From the NCBI RefSeq assembly GCF_028687615.1, contig NZ_JAQTZU010000021.1:1-62307 (forward strand): a stretch of 62,307 bases of DNA, written 5' to 3'. The position numbers and the translations under genes are program-made. Source of the DNA: Methylovulum sp. Its GTDB lineage: Bacteria; Pseudomonadota; Gammaproteobacteria; Methylococcales; Methylomonadaceae. Shown piece by piece: positions 8,001-17,112 of the stretch (position 1 is the first letter of the stretch; each line of letters starts with the position of its first letter). Under the pieces are notes generated by a model, which was not told where the DNA came from, did no database searches, and saw only the letters and a list, made by a program, of their open reading frames with translations.

Positions 8001-8675
8001 TTATTTTTTAACGATTATAATTGTGTCACCTTGAAAACAGATGGCATCAATTTTTTTTGCCAAAGCAATTTGTATAGGTGCTGGACGGCTCATTTGATAA
8101 CTCAGATGTTTTTTTCCACGCCCACCCACCAAATAAGTCAAACGGCTGAAATAGGTAAATGCATCTTCATAAGAATCTGCATGAGCCCCTTCATTTTTAG
8201 GCGAAAAACTGGTGTTTATATCTTCAATAACAAATATACCTCCATCCGCCACAGTTTGAAAAAGTATTTCAAAAGAAAGTATCTGATGCGACCAGAAATG
8301 GCTGGCATCATCAATAACAATTTTGTTGGAGGGATATTTTTTTGCCAACATAGAAAGAAAATCTAAGGAACTCAAATCCCCTATTTCAATATCAACACGC
8401 TCCGTTTCTACAGTTTTTGCATCAGGCCGAATATCAACCCCGACGATATTGGCATTTTGAAAATAATCACGCCAAGTCAGCAATGATTTGCCTTTATTCC
8501 GCTGTGGGCCAACTCCTAGCTCAAGCAAGGTAAAGCTATCCTCTTTAAATTTTGAAAAATAAAACTCATAAAACCGCATATAGTCATGGCGATCACTTGA
8601 TTTATCAGTGCCATGATGTAAAGAAAGCTCATCAAGCTCGCCCTTTGCAAAAAAAATTTTCGTTGTTGAAGCCAT
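8001..8675 (-). CDS. SAM-dependent methyltransferase (macrocin O-methyltransferase-like)
   Basis: A 224-residue Rossmann-fold methyltransferase. Motif I is LLELGVG (about residues 50-56), followed by SLLTWRDYF and IVGVDIRP, an acidic motif IVIDDASHFWSHQ near 120-132, and GGIFVIEDINTSF near 145-157. The arrangement resembles the TylE/MycE family of sugar O-methyltransferases, which are metal dependent. It lacks a signal peptide. No glycosyltransferase or polyketide genes are nearby, so the substrate is unknown. It sits alone in the repeat-rich island. Confidence 0.78.
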   Translation of the reverse strand: MASTTKIFFAKGELDELSLHHGTDKSSDRHDYMRFYEFYFSKFKEDSFTLLELGVGPQRNKGKSLLTWRDYFQNANIVGVDIRPDAKTVETERVDIEIGDLSSLDFLSMLAKKYPSNKIVIDDASHFWSHQILSFEILFQTVADGGIFVIEDINTSFSPKNEGAHADSYEDAFTYFSRLTYLVGGRGKKHLSYQMSRPAPIQIALAKKIDAICFQGDTIIIVKK

Positions 8676-8932
8676 ATCGTTTCTGGTTATATGTAGAGTG
8701 TTTAAATTGTGGAATTGGGAATCTTCAGTTATTTGGCCAAATGGCTCGTGCTTGACCTGTATAGTGAGCCTAGCCCAGTCATAATAATATTAAAAACTAA
8801 TGGCGGGCAATGGATATTTATTATCCAAACGTTAATGCACCACTCTCTTCTCCGTCCCGTCCACCTGAATAAGCACACTGGCTTCCCGATATAAATCTTC
8901 GTCAAACATCCCTCAAACCGCTACGGACTTTC

Positions 8933-9055
8933 TCATTCAATTTGGATGCGTTTGGGGACAAAAGCTTTGACAGGTATTTTCGCCGGATTAGCCCCAGCCA
9001 ACACCGCTGGCGCGATACGCCCGATTTCCGCACCAACTTCCTGGTAATCCGTGTG
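8933..9055 (-). pseudogene. C-terminal fragment of an ABC transporter substrate-binding protein
   Basis: The minus strand reads YQEVGAEIGRIAPAVLAGAN then PAKIPVKAFVPKRIQIE and stops. This resembles the C-terminus of ABC_sub_bind (TrpX-like) proteins, where a glycine-rich segment is followed by a P-x-x-I-P-V motif and a conserved terminal strand. The upstream in-frame stop at 9056-9058 leaves only about 40 codons. Confidence 0.55.
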
Positions 9056-9098
9056 CTATATCAAATAGCGAACCGATTAATGACCGCGCAGGCTTAGA

Positions 9099-9142
9099 AG
9101 CCAAAATGCTGGGATTCCTTGCGTCATCCCAGCCTACGAGCT
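9099..9142. repeat. 44-bp REP of the ATGCTGGGATTCC type, copy 2
   Basis: Exact copy of 7927-7970. Its right side touches the IS1595-type transposase fragment, so it probably marks the truncation point. Confidence 0.85.
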
Positions 9143-9147
9143 AGGCA

Positions 9148-9252
9148 TTCATCGATTTCAACAACACCAGATAAGGGTTCTCGTACACTTCGCACCATCG
9201 CAATTCGAAACCGATGCAACATAGCCCATGTGGCACGGTATCTACAAGGCTT
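9148..9252 (-). pseudogene. Fragment of an IS1595/ISXO2-like transposase
   Basis: Minus-strand codons read RYRATWAMLHRFRIAMVR then SVREPLSGVVEIDE. This matches the family signature in which a WxxLHRxRxAM helix precedes LSG-VEVDE with the first catalytic Asp. Only about 35 codons remain; both flanks are unrelated. Confidence 0.6.
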
Positions 9253-9320
9253 GAGTTTTTATGTTTTTTCAAGGGGGCGGAGTAGTTATGTATTTATACG
9301 TTTATTTTTATAAATTCGCC

Positions 9321-9599
9321 TATAATCCTGCTGTTAAGACATAACAAGTCAGTCACAGGACTGTTCGCCATTCCGTCTGGCTAAGTTTGTTTTTTTCACG
9401 GGTAAGCGGCTTCGCTTAAGGCACTCAAGCGGGCACCCTTACCGTAACGTTAGACTCCACAAGATAAGCCGAGTGTAGAGTGGGCAAGCGTCTTTTTGCT
9501 TGCCTACCGGGAACCGGGAGCAATCGGTGGGCGCGATAGATCCGCGCCAACCCTGCCTAGCTTGTTGTGTTTGCAACCTTAATATTTTCTGGAGCCGCT
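9321..9599 (+). promoter_or_regulatory. Putative -10 box and long structured leader of the PEP-CTERM gene
   Basis: TATAAT at 9321-9326 lies about 270 bases before the ATG at 9600; the -35 is weak. The leader is rich in pairing: AAGCG/CGCTT near 9404-9417 inside GGTAAG...CTTACC, and GGCAAGC/GCTTGCC at 9483-9504, then GC-rich repeats near 9506-9545. It is too long and too structured for a plain leader, but I cannot match it to a known riboswitch. Confidence 0.4.
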
Positions 9600-10766
9600 A
9601 TGTCCATCAACCAATCTTCCGCCACCAGCGCCATTCGCGTGGCTATCGGCATCTTCGGACTCGGTTCTGCTTGCATCGCATCGACAATGGCACAAGCGGC
9701 GACAGTCGCCTACGACAATCTCGACCTATCCCGCTCCAACGGCGTGGACTCCATCAATCCCGTTATCGGCATAGGCCCTGCGGCTGATTCCTTTACCGCC
9801 AGTGCCGGGAACCGGCTGACCGATATTAAGCTGGATCTGTCCCGTGCCAACCTCGGCTCGACGGGGAGTTTTACGGTTTCGCTCCTCAGCGATAACGCCT
9901 TCACGCCCGGCTCGACCGTGGCCACCTTGGGGACGTTCAATGACAGCACCTTGGACGGCACGCTCAGAACGTATGATTTCTCTAATTTCTCTCCGGTCAA
10001 CCTGACCATCGGCAGTCGTTACTGGATTCAGGTCGCAGGTTCCGCCAATTCCTCGGCAAGCTGGTCGTGGTCGTCAAACCTCAGCGGAACGACGGGCGTG
10101 GTGGGCGAGCGTTATGCCAATAAACTGGGCGAGTATCCCAATAGCGGCGGCCCTTACCAGATGCAGGTCACCACCGCGACTTACAACAGCCTGTTCGACA
10201 ACTCGGCCTTGGCCAAATCCTCCGGTGTCGATTCTATCAATCCGGTCAATGGCTTAGGCCCCATCGCCGACTCCTTCTTCAGTCCCAAGGCAGAACGGCT
10301 GAGCGATGTGAAGCTGGCGCTCTCCCGTGCCAACCTTGGCTCGACGGGGAGTCTGACGGTTTCACTCTTCAGCGATAGTTCCTTCAAATCGGGTTCGTTC
10401 TTGGCCAACTTGGGGACAATCAGCGACAGCCTGTTGGACAACACGCTGAAGCTGGTCGATCTGTCTGGTTTTGGGATCATCGATTTGGCGGCCGACACCC
10501 GCTATTGGATCAAAGTCGCCGCTTCCAGCGGTTCCTCGGCAAACTGGTCGTGGTCGACCGACATTAGCGGGACGGGCGTGGCCGGCGAGCGTTATTCCAA
10601 TAAGCTGGGCGAGTATCCTAATAGCGGCGGGCCTTACCAGATGCTAGTCAGCGCCGTGGATATCCCCAGCGGGCCGACCAGTGTCCCGGAACCTGGCAGC
10701 ATCGCCCTGTTGATGGCGGGAATCGCGGCCTATGGTTTCGGCAGGCACCGCATGGCCCGGTCTTAA
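9600..10766 (+). CDS. PEP-CTERM protein with two tandem choice-of-anchor domains
   Basis: A 388-residue exported protein. A signal peptide ends near MAQAA. Two repeats of about 145 residues follow, each starting with SNGVDSINPV or SSGVDSINPV and ending with YPNSGGPYQM. The repeats are close to each other at DNA level too (SRANLGSTGS in both). The tail VPEPGSIALLMAGIAAYGFG with a basic end RHRMARS is a canonical PEP-CTERM sorting signal. The ATG at 9600 directly opens the signal peptide. The domain is probably carbohydrate- or matrix-associated; ligand unknown. Confidence 0.88.
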   Translation: MSINQSSATSAIRVAIGIFGLGSACIASTMAQAATVAYDNLDLSRSNGVDSINPVIGIGPAADSFTASAGNRLTDIKLDLSRANLGSTGSFTVSLLSDNAFTPGSTVATLGTFNDSTLDGTLRTYDFSNFSPVNLTIGSRYWIQVAGSANSSASWSWSSNLSGTTGVVGERYANKLGEYPNSGGPYQMQVTTATYNSLFDNSALAKSSGVDSINPVNGLGPIADSFFSPKAERLSDVKLALSRANLGSTGSLTVSLFSDSSFKSGSFLANLGTISDSLLDNTLKLVDLSGFGIIDLAADTRYWIKVAASSGSSANWSWSTDISGTGVAGERYSNKLGEYPNSGGPYQMLVSAVDIPSGPTSVPEPGSIALLMAGIAAYGFGRHRMARS

Positions 10767-10816
10767 GGCCCGTAGGGCTGATAACGCGTTGCAGGACGTT
10801 GCCGCCGTATTCGCTT

Positions 10817-10930
10817 TTAGCGACGGGTTCGATGGTCGAAAGGGAATTTAGCGCTGAGCGGTGCAGCCAGCGATTCGGTCAGGCGAATTTCAATGGTGCA
10901 GTTTGGGCAGGTGATAGTCGGTTCAGTCAT
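10817..10930 (-). pseudogene. N-terminal fragment of a DUF2130-type protein
   Basis: The minus strand begins MTEPTITCPNCTIEIRLTES then LAAPLSA, which fits the CPxC start of DUF2130 proteins before their long coiled coil. After about 27 codons it loses similarity and stops. The rest of the gene is absent, so this is a remnant. Confidence 0.55.
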
Positions 10931-11048
10931 TTGCTTTAGTGCCAAGGGTGATTTAAATTGGGCAGTAGCCGATAGGCCATCGATTTGGCTTATAATACAG
11001 AAAATTTGACCACGGCAACGTAACCGTAATCTGTTAATCCGAGGTGTT

Positions 11049-11654
11049 ATGACAGCTATCACGCAATTGTCCCAACTGGATTTAAACGCCACTTACAGTT
11101 ATGCCGATTATCTGACCTGGCGGCTGGAAGAGTCGGTGGAGTTGATACGCGGGAAAATCATGCTGATGACCCCCGCGCCGAATGTGAAGCATCAGCGGAT
11201 TGTCACTAATTTGGGCGGGGCGTTGTTTAATTATTTCCATAAAAAGCCCTGCCAATTGTTTTATGCGCCTTTTGATGTCAGCCTGTACGATAGCCGAAAA
11301 TCACGTTTAGCGGACAGCGAAATTTTCACCGTCATGCAGCCGGACTTATGCGTGGTTTGTGACCCTGAAAAACTCACCACGCAAGGCTGTAATGGTGCGC
11401 CCGATTGGATTATTGAGGTGTTGTCGCCTGGCAATAGCAAGCGGGAAGTGCAACTGAAATACCAGCTTTATCAAGAAAACGGCGTGAGTGAATATTGGCT
11501 GGTTTACCCTTATGAACAATCGGTCTACCAGTTTGTGCTGAACCCGGAAACCGACAAGTACCAATTACAGGCCATGTACGCCGAAGATGATATTGCCATA
11601 CCATATCTTTTCCCCGATTTGAATATCGACTTGGCAGACGTGTTTGCCGAATAA
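11049..11654 (+). CDS. Uma2 family putative endonuclease (DUF820)
   Basis: A 201-residue PD-(D/E)XK-fold protein of the Uma2 family. Visible motifs are YLTWRLEESVELIRGKIMLM, PDLCVVCDPEKL, PDWIIEVLSPGNSKREVQLK (catalytic-type Asp, Glu and Lys) and YWLVYP. The family is widespread in cyanobacteria and some proteobacteria; its biological role is not established. A start with ATG at 11049 is preceded by GAGGTGTT. It stands as a single gene before gatB, with an unrelated remnant upstream. Confidence 0.88.
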   Translation: MTAITQLSQLDLNATYSYADYLTWRLEESVELIRGKIMLMTPAPNVKHQRIVTNLGGALFNYFHKKPCQLFYAPFDVSLYDSRKSRLADSEIFTVMQPDLCVVCDPEKLTTQGCNGAPDWIIEVLSPGNSKREVQLKYQLYQENGVSEYWLVYPYEQSVYQFVLNPETDKYQLQAMYAEDDIAIPYLFPDLNIDLADVFAE

Positions 11655-11744
11655 CCCATTAACGCCATTCCGGCATGGCTACCGAAATTCAGTCGCCAAG
11701 CATGGCTATTTTAGAATGCCTCAATAATAAGGAATACACCGACT

Positions 11745-13235
11745 ATGACCACCTGGGAAACCGTTATCGGCCTAGAAATCCACACCCAATTGTCCACCCA
11801 TTCAAAAATCTTTTCCGGCGCATCCACTGCCTACGGTGCTGATCCTAACACCCAGGCTTGCGCGGTGGATTTGGGTTTTCCCGGCGTATTGCCGGTGTTG
11901 AACGAGGCCGCCGTAGAAAAAGCCGTAATGTTTGGTTTGGCGATAGACGCGGACATTGCCCCGCGTTCGGTGTTTGCGCGGAAAAATTATTTCTACCCAG
12001 ATTTACCCAAAGGCTACCAAATCAGCCAGATGGATTTACCGATAGTCGGTAACGGACACATGGATATTGAAGTCGATGGCGAAACCAAACGCATTGGCAT
12101 CACCCGTGCGCATTTGGAAGAGGACGCGGGCAAATCCCTGCACGAAACTTTCCACGGCATGAGCGGCATCGACTTGAACCGCGCCGGTACGCCGTTGCTG
12201 GAAATCGTTTCCGAACCGGACATGCGCTCCGCCAAAGAAGCCGTGGCTTACATGCGCAAACTGCATGAACTGGTGCGTTATCTGGGGATTTGTGACGGCA
12301 ATATGCAGGAAGGCTCGTTCCGCTGTGATGCCAACGTCTCCGTGCGTCCGCTTGGGCAAGCCGAATTCGGCACCCGTGCCGAAATCAAAAACATCAACTC
12401 TTTCAAATTTGTTGAAAAAGCCATTAACCATGAAGTCGAGCGGCAAATCGAACTGATCGAAAACGGTGGCAAAGTCGTGCAGGAAACCCGTCTGTATGAT
12501 GCCAATAAAGACGAAACCCGCGCCATGCGTAGCAAGGAAGAAGCCAACGATTACCGCTACTTCCCCGACCCGGACTTGTTGCCCGTGGTCATCACCGAAG
12601 AATTTAAGGCACAAGTCAAAACCACGTTACCGGAATTGCCCGAAGCCAAAAAACAACGCTTCAAAGACCAATACCAGCTTGATAATGAAAGCGCGGTGAT
12701 TTTGACTTCATCACGTCCATTGGCGGATTATTTTGAAGCCGTGGTCGCCGAATGCGGCGCGGGTTCCCGACCCGCCGCCGCACTTCCACCATCCCTGGCG
12801 GTCGCGGGTTGCGAAGCCAAGTTGTGTGCCAACTGGGTGACAGGCGAATTGTCCGCCGCGCTCAACAAAGCCGATTTGGAAATTACCGGTTCGCCCGTCA
12901 GTGCCAGTCAATTGGCGGGCTTGTTGGCGCGGATCAACGACGGCACCATTTCCGGCAAAATCGCCAAGCAAGTGTTTGAAGAGCTTTGGCAAACGCCGGA
13001 TTCAACTGCTGACGGCATCATCGAAGCCAAAGGCTTGAAACAAATCACCGACACCGGGGCGATTGAAGCGGTGATCGACCAAATCATCGCCGATAACGCC
13101 AAGCAGGTTGAACAGTATCAAAACGGCAACGACAAAGTGTTTGGCTTTTTTGTCGGGCAAGTGATGAAAGCCATGCAGGGCAAGGCGAATCCGGCGGAGG
13201 TGAATAAAATGTTGCTTGGTAAATTGAAGAAATGA
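11745..13235 (+). CDS. gatB: Asp-tRNA(Asn)/Glu-tRNA(Gln) amidotransferase subunit B
   Basis: The B subunit of the tRNA-dependent amidotransferase that converts Glu-tRNA(Gln) and Asp-tRNA(Asn) to the amidated forms. It begins [15 protein letters not shown], typical of GatB, and continues through LDIN-type signatures such as [31 protein letters not shown], and a C-terminal YqeY-like tail [20 protein letters not shown]. At 496 residues it exceeds the usual ~477. The excess is an in-frame insertion near residues 338-355 in the linker before [13 protein letters not shown]. gatA and gatC are not immediately adjacent in this window. Confidence 0.97.
   Translation: MTTWETVIGLEIHTQLSTHSKIFSGASTAYGADPNTQACAVDLGFPGVLPVLNEAAVEKAVMFGLAIDADIAPRSVFARKNYFYPDLPKGYQISQMDLPIVGNGHMDIEVDGETKRIGITRAHLEEDAGKSLHETFHGMSGIDLNRAGTPLLEIVSEPDMRSAKEAVAYMRKLHELVRYLGICDGNMQEGSFRCDANVSVRPLGQAEFGTRAEIKNINSFKFVEKAINHEVERQIELIENGGKVVQETRLYDANKDETRAMRSKEEANDYRYFPDPDLLPVVITEEFKAQVKTTLPELPEAKKQRFKDQYQLDNESAVILTSSRPLADYFEAVVAECGAGSRPAAALPPSLAVAGCEAKLCANWVTGELSAALNKADLEITGSPVSASQLAGLLARINDGTISGKIAKQVFEELWQTPDSTADGIIEAKGLKQITDTGAIEAVIDQIIADNAKQVEQYQNGNDKVFGFFVGQVMKAMQGKANPAEVNKMLLGKLKK
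12758..12810. repeat. In-frame palindromic insertion inside gatB
   Basis: The 8-base direct repeat CGCGGGTT occurs at 12758-12765 and 12803-12810, 45 bases apart. Between them is a GC-rich palindromic segment (CGGGTTCCCGACCCG). Removing 45 bases restores the normal GatB length and keeps the frame. It resembles the protein-embedded palindromic elements known from Rickettsia. Confidence 0.6.
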
Positions 13236-13429
13236 GCAAGGGCTTATATGCGTTTGTTGAATACGCAATGGTTTTTTAGCAATCCTGATTTCTCCATCAT
13301 TTTTATTCCCTAATATTGGAGCGTTTTATGTTGCCGCTATCGCCACGCATTTAACTGGGCTTGCGTTTCGCTGCAAGTTACGATGAAATAGAAAACATCC
13401 TATGTCCTCCAGATTTTGTTAAATTTGTA

Positions 13430-13807
13430 ATGAACGAAAAACAAAAAATTGTTGTTGAAGCCACACCGCATTACTTAGCCTCGCAATCTGCGCCGCAGCA
13501 GCATCGCTATGTTTTTGCCTACACCGTTACGATTACCAATCATGGTACTGAACCCGCCAAACTGTTAAGCCGGCATTGGCTGATCACGGATGCTAACGGC
13601 AAAATCCAAGAAGTCCGGGGTGAGGGCGTGATTGGCGAGCAGCCTTATCTTAAGCCGGGGGAAATGTTCCAATACACCAGTGGTGCGATGTTGGAAACAC
13701 CCGTTGGCACGATGCAAGGCGAATATACGATGCGCTCTGATGATGGCGGGCAGTTCAACGCGATGATCCCTAAATTTACCCTATCCATACCCAGGACTCT
13801 GCATTAA
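13430..13807 (+). CDS. apaG: ApaG (Co2+/Mg2+ efflux-associated protein)
   Basis: A 125-residue ApaG with a fibronectin-III-like beta sandwich. Signature segments are RYVFAYTVTITNHG, LLSRHWLITDANG, VRGEGVIGEQPYLKPGE, YTSG and MQGEYTMRSDDG. The start is taken at ATG 13430 (MNEKQKIVV); the open frame extends upstream to 13361 without family similarity. It lies three bases before apaH, the same pairing as in enterobacteria. Confidence 0.95.
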   Translation: MNEKQKIVVEATPHYLASQSAPQQHRYVFAYTVTITNHGTEPAKLLSRHWLITDANGKIQEVRGEGVIGEQPYLKPGEMFQYTSGAMLETPVGTMQGEYTMRSDDGGQFNAMIPKFTLSIPRTLH

Positions 13808-13810
13808 CAA

Positions 13811-14710
13811 ATGGCTATCTACGCTATTGGCGACGTTCAAGGCTGTTTTGATGATTTATTAAAGCTGCTGGACTTAATCGCATTCGATAACACTACCGAC
13901 CAATTATGGTTTGCCGGGGATTTGGTCAACCGTGGCCCGAAATCCCTGGAAACCCTGCGTTTTGTCAAAGGGCTGGGCGACGCGGCGGTTATAGTGCTGG
14001 GCAACCATGACATGCACTTGCTGGCGGCTTCTTGCTCCCCCAAAATAGCCAACAAAAAAGACGCGCTCACACCGATATTGGAAGCACCTGATTGTGGTGA
14101 ATTGATAGATTGGCTACGCTTCCGTCCATTGTTCCATTACGATCAGGGTTTTTGCATGATCCATGCTGGCTTGCCGCCGCAATGGGATTTTAACAAAACC
14201 CAGAAAATGGCCGCGCTGGCGGAGGGCACGTTAAAAAGCCCTGATTACGCGATATTTTTGAAACAAATGTACGGTAATAAGCCCAATATGTGGTCAGCCA
14301 ACTTAAAAGGCATGTCCCGTTTACGCTTCATTGTCAATTGTTTTACACGGATGCGCTACTGCGATGCCGAAGGCCGTTTGGATTTTGCCAACAGTGGCCC
14401 TATCGGTTCTCAACCTAGGGGCTTGATGCCGTGGTTCCAAGTCCCCGGCCGACAAAATGCGGATATGCGTATCATCTGTGGACATTGGTCGACGCTGGGC
14501 TATTACGAAGGTGACAATTGTTATGCGATTGATACCGGTTGTCTTTGGGGGGGGCAATTGACTGCGATCAAGCTGGGTGAGCCGGTGGAGCGGTTCAGCA
14601 TCGACTGCCCTGGGGAGAAAAAACCCAACAAGCTTCGCGTCATGGAAAAACCCACGCCCACTTGCGCGAATGATGCGCCGCTTGCATCGGCGGCTGTTTC
14701 TGCAAATTAA
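13811..14710 (+). CDS. apaH: Symmetrical bis(5'-nucleosyl)-tetraphosphatase
   Basis: Hydrolyses Ap4A to two ADP. A 299-residue calcineurin-like phosphoesterase with the family motifs: AIGDVQGC (metal-binding Asp, Asp), FAGDLVNRGP, VLGNHDMHL (Asn-His), MIHAGLPPQW and CGHWSTLGY. The C-terminal ~20 residues extend past the usual ApaH end and are low complexity. It follows apaG by three bases, likely one transcript. Confidence 0.96.
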   Translation: MAIYAIGDVQGCFDDLLKLLDLIAFDNTTDQLWFAGDLVNRGPKSLETLRFVKGLGDAAVIVLGNHDMHLLAASCSPKIANKKDALTPILEAPDCGELIDWLRFRPLFHYDQGFCMIHAGLPPQWDFNKTQKMAALAEGTLKSPDYAIFLKQMYGNKPNMWSANLKGMSRLRFIVNCFTRMRYCDAEGRLDFANSGPIGSQPRGLMPWFQVPGRQNADMRIICGHWSTLGYYEGDNCYAIDTGCLWGGQLTAIKLGEPVERFSIDCPGEKKPNKLRVMEKPTPTCANDAPLASAAVSAN

Positions 14711-14732
14711 AACAGTCGGCGAATTAAAACAA

Positions 14733-15497
14733 TTATTGGGCGACCTTAAGGAACTTGCGGTAATCAATTGAAACCTTAAGCCCCGCGAAATTGCCCGCCA
14801 TGATAATCAGTTCCTGGTTTTTTTTATCAAAACTCAGCTTGACTTCATTCAAGGCGTTTTTTTCATAGCCTTCTTCGATACGCGGCGTGTCGAGCAGGAA
14901 ACGGTAGAGATACACTTCCTGCCCGGGTTCATCCTGGATCGACAGCGGCTCACCCAATTTTGCCAGCACTTCAGACTTTTTGGGTAACGCGGCATTAATT
15001 TTTCCAACTAAATCGGTGTTGGCTTTCAGCGACTGATTTTCCTTGTCAATCTCCCCGCCGGCAATTGAGCGCAACGACACTTCCAAAAATGCCGGCGGGG
15101 CTATTTGTAAAAACAGCGATGAAAACGACCAGGCGGTGAGTTTCTTTTCTGCGTTAAAAGCCATATCCGAATAAAATTTGATGTCTGGCTTGACCAGATG
15201 GTTGTCCTTGTCGACTTTCCGAAACCAGTAACGCCAGCTTCTGCCGTCTTTAATGAGATTATCTTCGCTGGGATACAGCTTGGCGAGGGCGATGAAATCT
15301 TCGCTATACATTTTGGGGTCGTTAAATTGCAAAGTGAATTGGTCGGTGACCGCCACTTTGAAATAGCGGTCAAATTCGCTCATCTGTAAATAAGTTTGGT
15401 AAGCGCGTAGCCAGTATATGCAGCCAGTCAATGACGCCGCCAGAATGAACAGGCCGACAACCCGAAAACTGCGTTTGATCAATTTAGTTGGCTTCAT
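14733..15497 (-). CDS. Predicted lipoprotein of unknown function
   Basis: A 254-residue protein with a lipobox LTGC near residue 26 after a basic start (MKPTKLIKRSFR) and a hydrophobic stretch, so probably a lipid-anchored protein. The mature part is mixed alpha/beta with no motif I recognise; a conserved-looking segment is AALPKKSEVLAKLGEP. It is convergent with apaH and lies 17 bases downstream of hslO in the same direction, so it may be co-transcribed with hslO. Confidence 0.75.
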   Translation of the reverse strand: MKPTKLIKRSFRVVGLFILAASLTGCIYWLRAYQTYLQMSEFDRYFKVAVTDQFTLQFNDPKMYSEDFIALAKLYPSEDNLIKDGRSWRYWFRKVDKDNHLVKPDIKFYSDMAFNAEKKLTAWSFSSLFLQIAPPAFLEVSLRSIAGGEIDKENQSLKANTDLVGKINAALPKKSEVLAKLGEPLSIQDEPGQEVYLYRFLLDTPRIEEGYEKNALNEVKLSFDKKNQELIIMAGNFAGLKVSIDYRKFLKVAQ

Positions 15498-15514
15498 GGT
15501 TTGCTCATGTTGGG

Positions 15515-16384
15515 TTAATGGCGGGTTTCTGACGTGATGCCCAGGCCATCCTGGGTCAAAATACTTTCTATATCGACTTTGTCAAATTGATAATGTGCAC
15601 CGCAAAATTCGCAGATCACTTCAATCTGCTGTTGTTCGCGGAGAATGTCTTCCAGTTCGGCCCTGCCCATCGCCCGCAGGGTGCGTTCAATACGCGGACG
15701 TGAACAGGCGCATTGGAAGGCAATCGGTTCCGGCTCGAACAAGCGCACTTTTTCTTCATTGAACAAACGGTACAAGACTTGTTCGCAATCGAGTTCCAAC
15801 AATTCCGTGCGGGTGATGGTGTCCGCGAGCATTTCGATGCGCTCCCAATCCGCCTGAAAATGTTTTTGCGCGGGCAATTCCTGTAGCAACAAGCCCGCCG
15901 CATGATGTTGATCGGCAAACAACCATAAACGGGTTTTGAGCTGTTCCGATTGTTGGAAATAAGTTTCCAAGGCATTCGCCAGGGTTTCGCCCTCTAACGG
16001 CACAATGCCTTGATACGGGTCACTATCAACCATCTCTATGGTCAGCACCAAACGGCCTTGTCCAAATAACGTTTCCAGAGTGCCGCCATCAACGTCAACA
16101 TTGCTACGCACCAAGCCGCGGATTTTACGGTCATGGGTTGCTTGGGCGACCAAGGTTTTGATGTTGCCATCACCTTGCGCTTGCAAAATCATCGAGCCGG
16201 TAAATTTGACCGTGGCGGACAACAGGCTCACCGCCGCCAAGGCCTGTCCCAATAATTGCTGGACAAAGTCTGTGCCCTGTTGATGCTGGCGGGCGGCCTG
16301 CCAGCTTTGGCTTAACTTGACCCATTCACCACGCACACCCAGCTCTTCAAATAAAAATCGGTGTAAAATATCTTGCTTACTCAT
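15515..16384 (-). CDS. hslO: Redox-regulated chaperone Hsp33
   Basis: A cytosolic holdase switched on by oxidation and unfolding. The protein is about 289 residues. The C-terminal zinc/redox switch is present as CACS...CEFCGAHY (CxC and CxxC), near residues 230-270. The start at 16384 (MSKQDILHRFLFEE) fits the family; an upstream in-frame ATG at 16459 would add about 25 unrelated residues and run into the divergent msrA promoter. It is divergent from msrA, another oxidative-repair gene. Confidence 0.96.
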   Translation of the reverse strand: MSKQDILHRFLFEELGVRGEWVKLSQSWQAARQHQQGTDFVQQLLGQALAAVSLLSATVKFTGSMILQAQGDGNIKTLVAQATHDRKIRGLVRSNVDVDGGTLETLFGQGRLVLTIEMVDSDPYQGIVPLEGETLANALETYFQQSEQLKTRLWLFADQHHAAGLLLQELPAQKHFQADWERIEMLADTITRTELLELDCEQVLYRLFNEEKVRLFEPEPIAFQCACSRPRIERTLRAMGRAELEDILREQQQIEVICEFCGAHYQFDKVDIESILTQDGLGITSETRH

Positions 16385-16470
16385 GTTGCCCTCAGAAAAA
16401 GTCCAAGCTTTATTATAAGGCAAATTCCTGATAGTCTTAGGAAAAAGCAACGTCAACATATAGGGTTATT

Positions 16471-17112
16471 ATGAGTTTATTCAATATAAAACAAAGTTTG
16501 CCTGATCCTGACGAAGCCTTGCCGGGTCGGGATATTCCTATGCCTATATACAATCGGCATTTTGTCACGGGCAATCCGATTGCGCCGCCGTTCCCTACAC
16601 ATCTGCAACAAGCCGTGTTTGGGATGGGCTGTTTTTGGGGGGCGGAACGGAAGTTTTGGCAGCATCCAAACATTTATAGTACGGCGGTAGGCTATATGGG
16701 CGGCTATACGCCCAATCCGACGTATAAGGAATTATGCACCGGATTTACAGGCCATAACGAAGTCGTCAAGGTTATTTATGATCCTGCAAAAACGCATTAT
16801 ATGGATTTGTTACGCATTTTTTGGGAAGCCCACGATCCCACCCAAGGGATGGGTCAAGGCAATGATGTCGGCACCCAGTACCGATCCGGCCTTTATGCGT
16901 ATACGGAAGAGCAACTGGATATGGCATTGGCCTCCAAGCAACATTATCAGGAACAACTGAGCCGTGCGGGATTGGGGATAATCACTACCGAAATCATGCT
17001 CGCCAGCGAATTTTATTATGCGGAGGAATACCATCAACAATACCTAGCCAAAGACCCACAAGGCTATTGTGGCTTAGGCGGCTTGGGTATTTCTTACGAT
17101 TTATACAAATAA
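16471..17112 (+). CDS. msrA: Peptide-methionine (S)-S-oxide reductase
   Basis: Repairs methionine-S-sulfoxide. The protein is 213 residues with the catalytic cysteine in [13 protein letters not shown] (near residue 53), then [22 protein letters not shown] and the aspartate/tyrosine region GTQYRSGLY. The length matches long proteobacterial MsrA, with C-terminal resolving residues near YCGLGGLGI. It is transcribed divergently from hslO across an 86-base gap. Confidence 0.97.
   Translation: MSLFNIKQSLPDPDEALPGRDIPMPIYNRHFVTGNPIAPPFPTHLQQAVFGMGCFWGAERKFWQHPNIYSTAVGYMGGYTPNPTYKELCTGFTGHNEVVKVIYDPAKTHYMDLLRIFWEAHDPTQGMGQGNDVGTQYRSGLYAYTEEQLDMALASKQHYQEQLSRAGLGIITTEIMLASEFYYAEEYHQQYLAKDPQGYCGLGGLGISYDLYK

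Larger units (their letters stand above)
8676..9320. other. Gene-remnant region without an intact gene
   Basis: This stretch between the methyltransferase and the leader of the PEP-CTERM gene holds two coding remnants on the minus strand (8933-9055 and 9148-9252) and one 44-bp REP (9099-9142). I see no intact gene. Confidence 0.7.
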
